Assembly: GCA_021849525.1 (NCBI GenBank)
Contig: JAJZSS010000057.1
Location: forward strand, 1-7,800
DNA from: Chloroflexota bacterium
Lineage (GTDB): Bacteria > Chloroflexota > Anaerolineae > Anaerolineales > UBA4823
Reading direction: 5' to 3'
Length of the DNA stretch: 7,800 bases
Shown here: one piece after another, positions 6,974 to 7,800 of the stretch
Layout of the letters: each line of letters opens with the position of its first letter
How positions within the stretch are numbered: position 1 is the first letter of the stretch
Made by a program: the position numbers and the translations under genes
The notes under the pieces: generated by a model
The model's input: the letters and a program-made list of their open reading frames with translations, nothing else
What the model was told of the DNA's origin: nothing
The model's database searches: none

Positions 6974-7543
6974 TCAGGTCTCCATCATGGGGTCGGGGGC
7001 CGTGCTCAACGCCTCGGGTGGGAAGTAAGCTGTCTTGACTCCATGAAAGTTCAAGGCAAACGCCAGCGAAGCGCAGATGAAAAGCAGGAGAGAGGTATAG
7101 TTTGGCTGGTAGCGAAAATAGGTTGCCAGCGCAAGCGCCAGGCTGGTGCCCTGAATCAGCACTGCCAGCGTCCAGCCATAGCGTTTGCCGCGCAGGAAGA
7201 AGATGCTCACCGGCAGTAAGATCACCCCCAGGATCGGGTAGATTACCGCGGGGGCCTGCCCGGGAGACAGCATCAATTCGCCGGTGGCCCAGGTTGCCAG
7301 GAAAGCTGGCTCCGGCTGGGTGACGAACTGCAGGCGGAAGGTTTCGATGGTTTGTTGGAGAGGCAGGAGCTGGTTGGGCGAAAGATCGGGAAGCTCCCAC
7401 AGCCTGAGCAGGATCAGCGCAGGAAACAGGGTAATTAAATAGATCGCTTCAGCCACCAGCAAGAAACCCACCAGGCTGATCAGCCAGGAGCGGGCTGCCT
7501 GGGTGGGCGGTTCAGATACAGGCGGGTTGGTCTGGATCGTCAT
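6974..7543 (-). CDS. Four-helix membrane protein of unknown function
   Basis: Helices are predicted at about residues 21-46, 98-117, 122-141 and 148-166 (numbered from ATG 7543, 189 residues). The short N-terminus is rich in Pro and Thr. A roughly 50-residue polar loop separates helices 1 and 2, and the segment between helices 2 and 3 is a tight basic turn (RGKRYG). The C-terminal end has NFHGVKTAYFPPE. I do not recognise a named family. The frame extends two codons further to GTG 7549, but GGGGAGA (7551-7557) is seven bases from ATG 7543 and only one base from the GTG, so ATG is the better start. The gene is first of a two-gene unit with the Vps62-like gene, separated by three bases, which suggests a shared role in the membrane, perhaps as partner or anchor. 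Confidence 0.8.
   Translation of the reverse strand: MTIQTNPPVSEPPTQAARSWLISLVGFLLVAEAIYLITLFPALILLRLWELPDLSPNQLLPLQQTIETFRLQFVTQPEPAFLATWATGELMLSPGQAPAVIYPILGVILLPVSIFFLRGKRYGWTLAVLIQGTSLALALATYFRYQPNYTSLLLFICASLAFALNFHGVKTAYFPPEALSTAPDPMMET
6979..6983 (-). promoter_or_regulatory. Ribosome binding site for the Vps62-like gene
   Basis: On the minus strand GGAGA lies eight bases before the ATG at 6970, inside the final codons of the small membrane protein gene. It supports this start and tight translational coupling of the pair. Confidence 0.65.
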
Positions 7544-7550
7544 GTGCACT

Positions 7551-7557
7551 TCTCCCC
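7551..7557 (-). promoter_or_regulatory. Ribosome binding site that decides the start of the small membrane protein
   Basis: GGGGAGA on the minus strand is seven bases from ATG 7543 but one base from GTG 7549. Normal spacing selects the ATG. Confidence 0.65.
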
Positions 7558-7579
7558 GCAGGATAGGCGGTCTATTGTG

Positions 7580-7585
7580 ATTGTA
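7580..7585 (-). promoter_or_regulatory. Candidate -10 box for the minus-strand membrane-protein pair
   Basis: TACAAT on the minus strand lies about 37 bases before the ATG at 7543. No good -35 match is present at normal spacing (ATTCAA at 17 bases). The 8-base palindrome GATTAATC (7592-7599) lies in the spacer and could bind a regulator, but palindromes of this length are common by chance. The promoter must lie in 7550-7661 if the terminator to the right is effective. Confidence 0.3.
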
Positions 7586-7661
7586 ACCGAAGATTAATCG
7601 GGTTGAATGTCCTTTGAGCAGATTACCCTAAATTGCCCGGGTAAACGGCCCATCATGATTC

Positions 7662-7697
7662 AAAAAAGAGGCTGCCCCTGGGATGCGGGCAGCCTCT
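7662..7697 (-). terminator. Intrinsic terminator of the right-edge gene
   Basis: Perfect 11-base inverted repeat (7667-7677 with 7687-7697, core GAGGCTGCCC / GGGCAGCCTC), nine-base loop, GC-rich stem. On the minus strand it runs into six T residues (six A at 7662-7667 on the plus strand). It begins about 31 bases past the stop codon at 7729. This is the textbook shape of a Rho-independent terminator and separates the right-edge gene from the membrane-protein pair. Confidence 0.9.
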
Positions 7698-7728
7698 GCT
7701 GGAAGAACTTTTTAGTTTTACTCAGGGA

Positions 7729-7800
7729 TTAAAATACACCCAGCCCGCTGAGCAAAATCATCCCCACCAGCACCGGGGTGATAAACCTCAGCACGAAATA
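7729..7800 (-). CDS. C-terminal end of a membrane protein (partial, runs off right edge)
   Basis: The minus-strand frame is open from the window edge for 23 codons to TAA at 7729-7731. The visible peptide starts YFVLRFITPVLVGM and ends LLSGLGVF, a typical final membrane helix. A strong intrinsic terminator follows directly, so this is very probably a real gene end. The R-F-I-T-P pattern near the last helix recalls sodium:neurotransmitter symporter-type transporters, but 23 residues are too few to assign a family, so that is only a guess. Confidence 0.7.
   Translation of the reverse strand, partial: YFVLRFITPVLVGMILLSGLGVF

Noticed and set aside
7592..7659. Palindromes GATTAATC (7592-7599) and ATCATGAT (7652-7659) as operators
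   Set aside because: Eight-base palindromes are expected about 30 times by chance in a window this size; no repeats of either pattern support a binding site.

Overview
The window looks like an ordinary chromosomal stretch of a fairly GC-rich bacterium. I favour a Chloroflexota member of the Anaerolineae. That guess rests on the style of the alanyl-tRNA synthetase, the fused membrane/spermidine-synthase-like protein, and the Vps62-like protein next to a small membrane protein. It is an impression from protein character, not a database result.

Layout, left to right. (1) A minus-strand block has complete alaS (64-2805). The first 20 codons of a probable membrane or exported protein follow three bases after its stop and run off the left edge. 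(2) A 108-base divergent region (2806-2913) contains an 8-base palindrome that reads as a perfect TATAAT on both strands and could serve alaS leftward and the next pair rightward. (3) A plus-strand pair encodes a polytopic membrane protein fused to a degenerate spermidine-synthase-like Rossmann domain (about 2914-4467) and a four-helix membrane protein of the DUF1461/TIGR01906 type (4464-5132). The two overlap by an ATGA junction. (4) A minus-strand pair encodes a four-helix membrane protein (6974-7543) and, three bases downstream, a 613-residue protein (5129-6970) with a Vps62-like N-terminal domain, a long coiled coil and C-terminal membrane helices. (5) At the right edge are the last 23 codons of a membrane protein on the minus strand and its clean intrinsic terminator (7662-7697).

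The plus-strand pair and the minus-strand pair converge tail to tail and share a single TTAA that holds both stop codons, so they overlap by four bases without an obvious terminator. Apart from alaS, every complete gene is predicted to be membrane bound. No mobile element, CRISPR array, rRNA or tRNA is visible.

The best candidate for something poorly described is the minus-strand pair at 5129-7543. It combines a domain known mainly from eukaryotic Vps62-like proteins with a coiled-coil stalk, a membrane anchor and a tightly coupled small membrane protein. The second candidate is the spermidine-synthase-like protein, which lacks key residues of real aminopropyltransferases and is locked in an operon with DUF1461.
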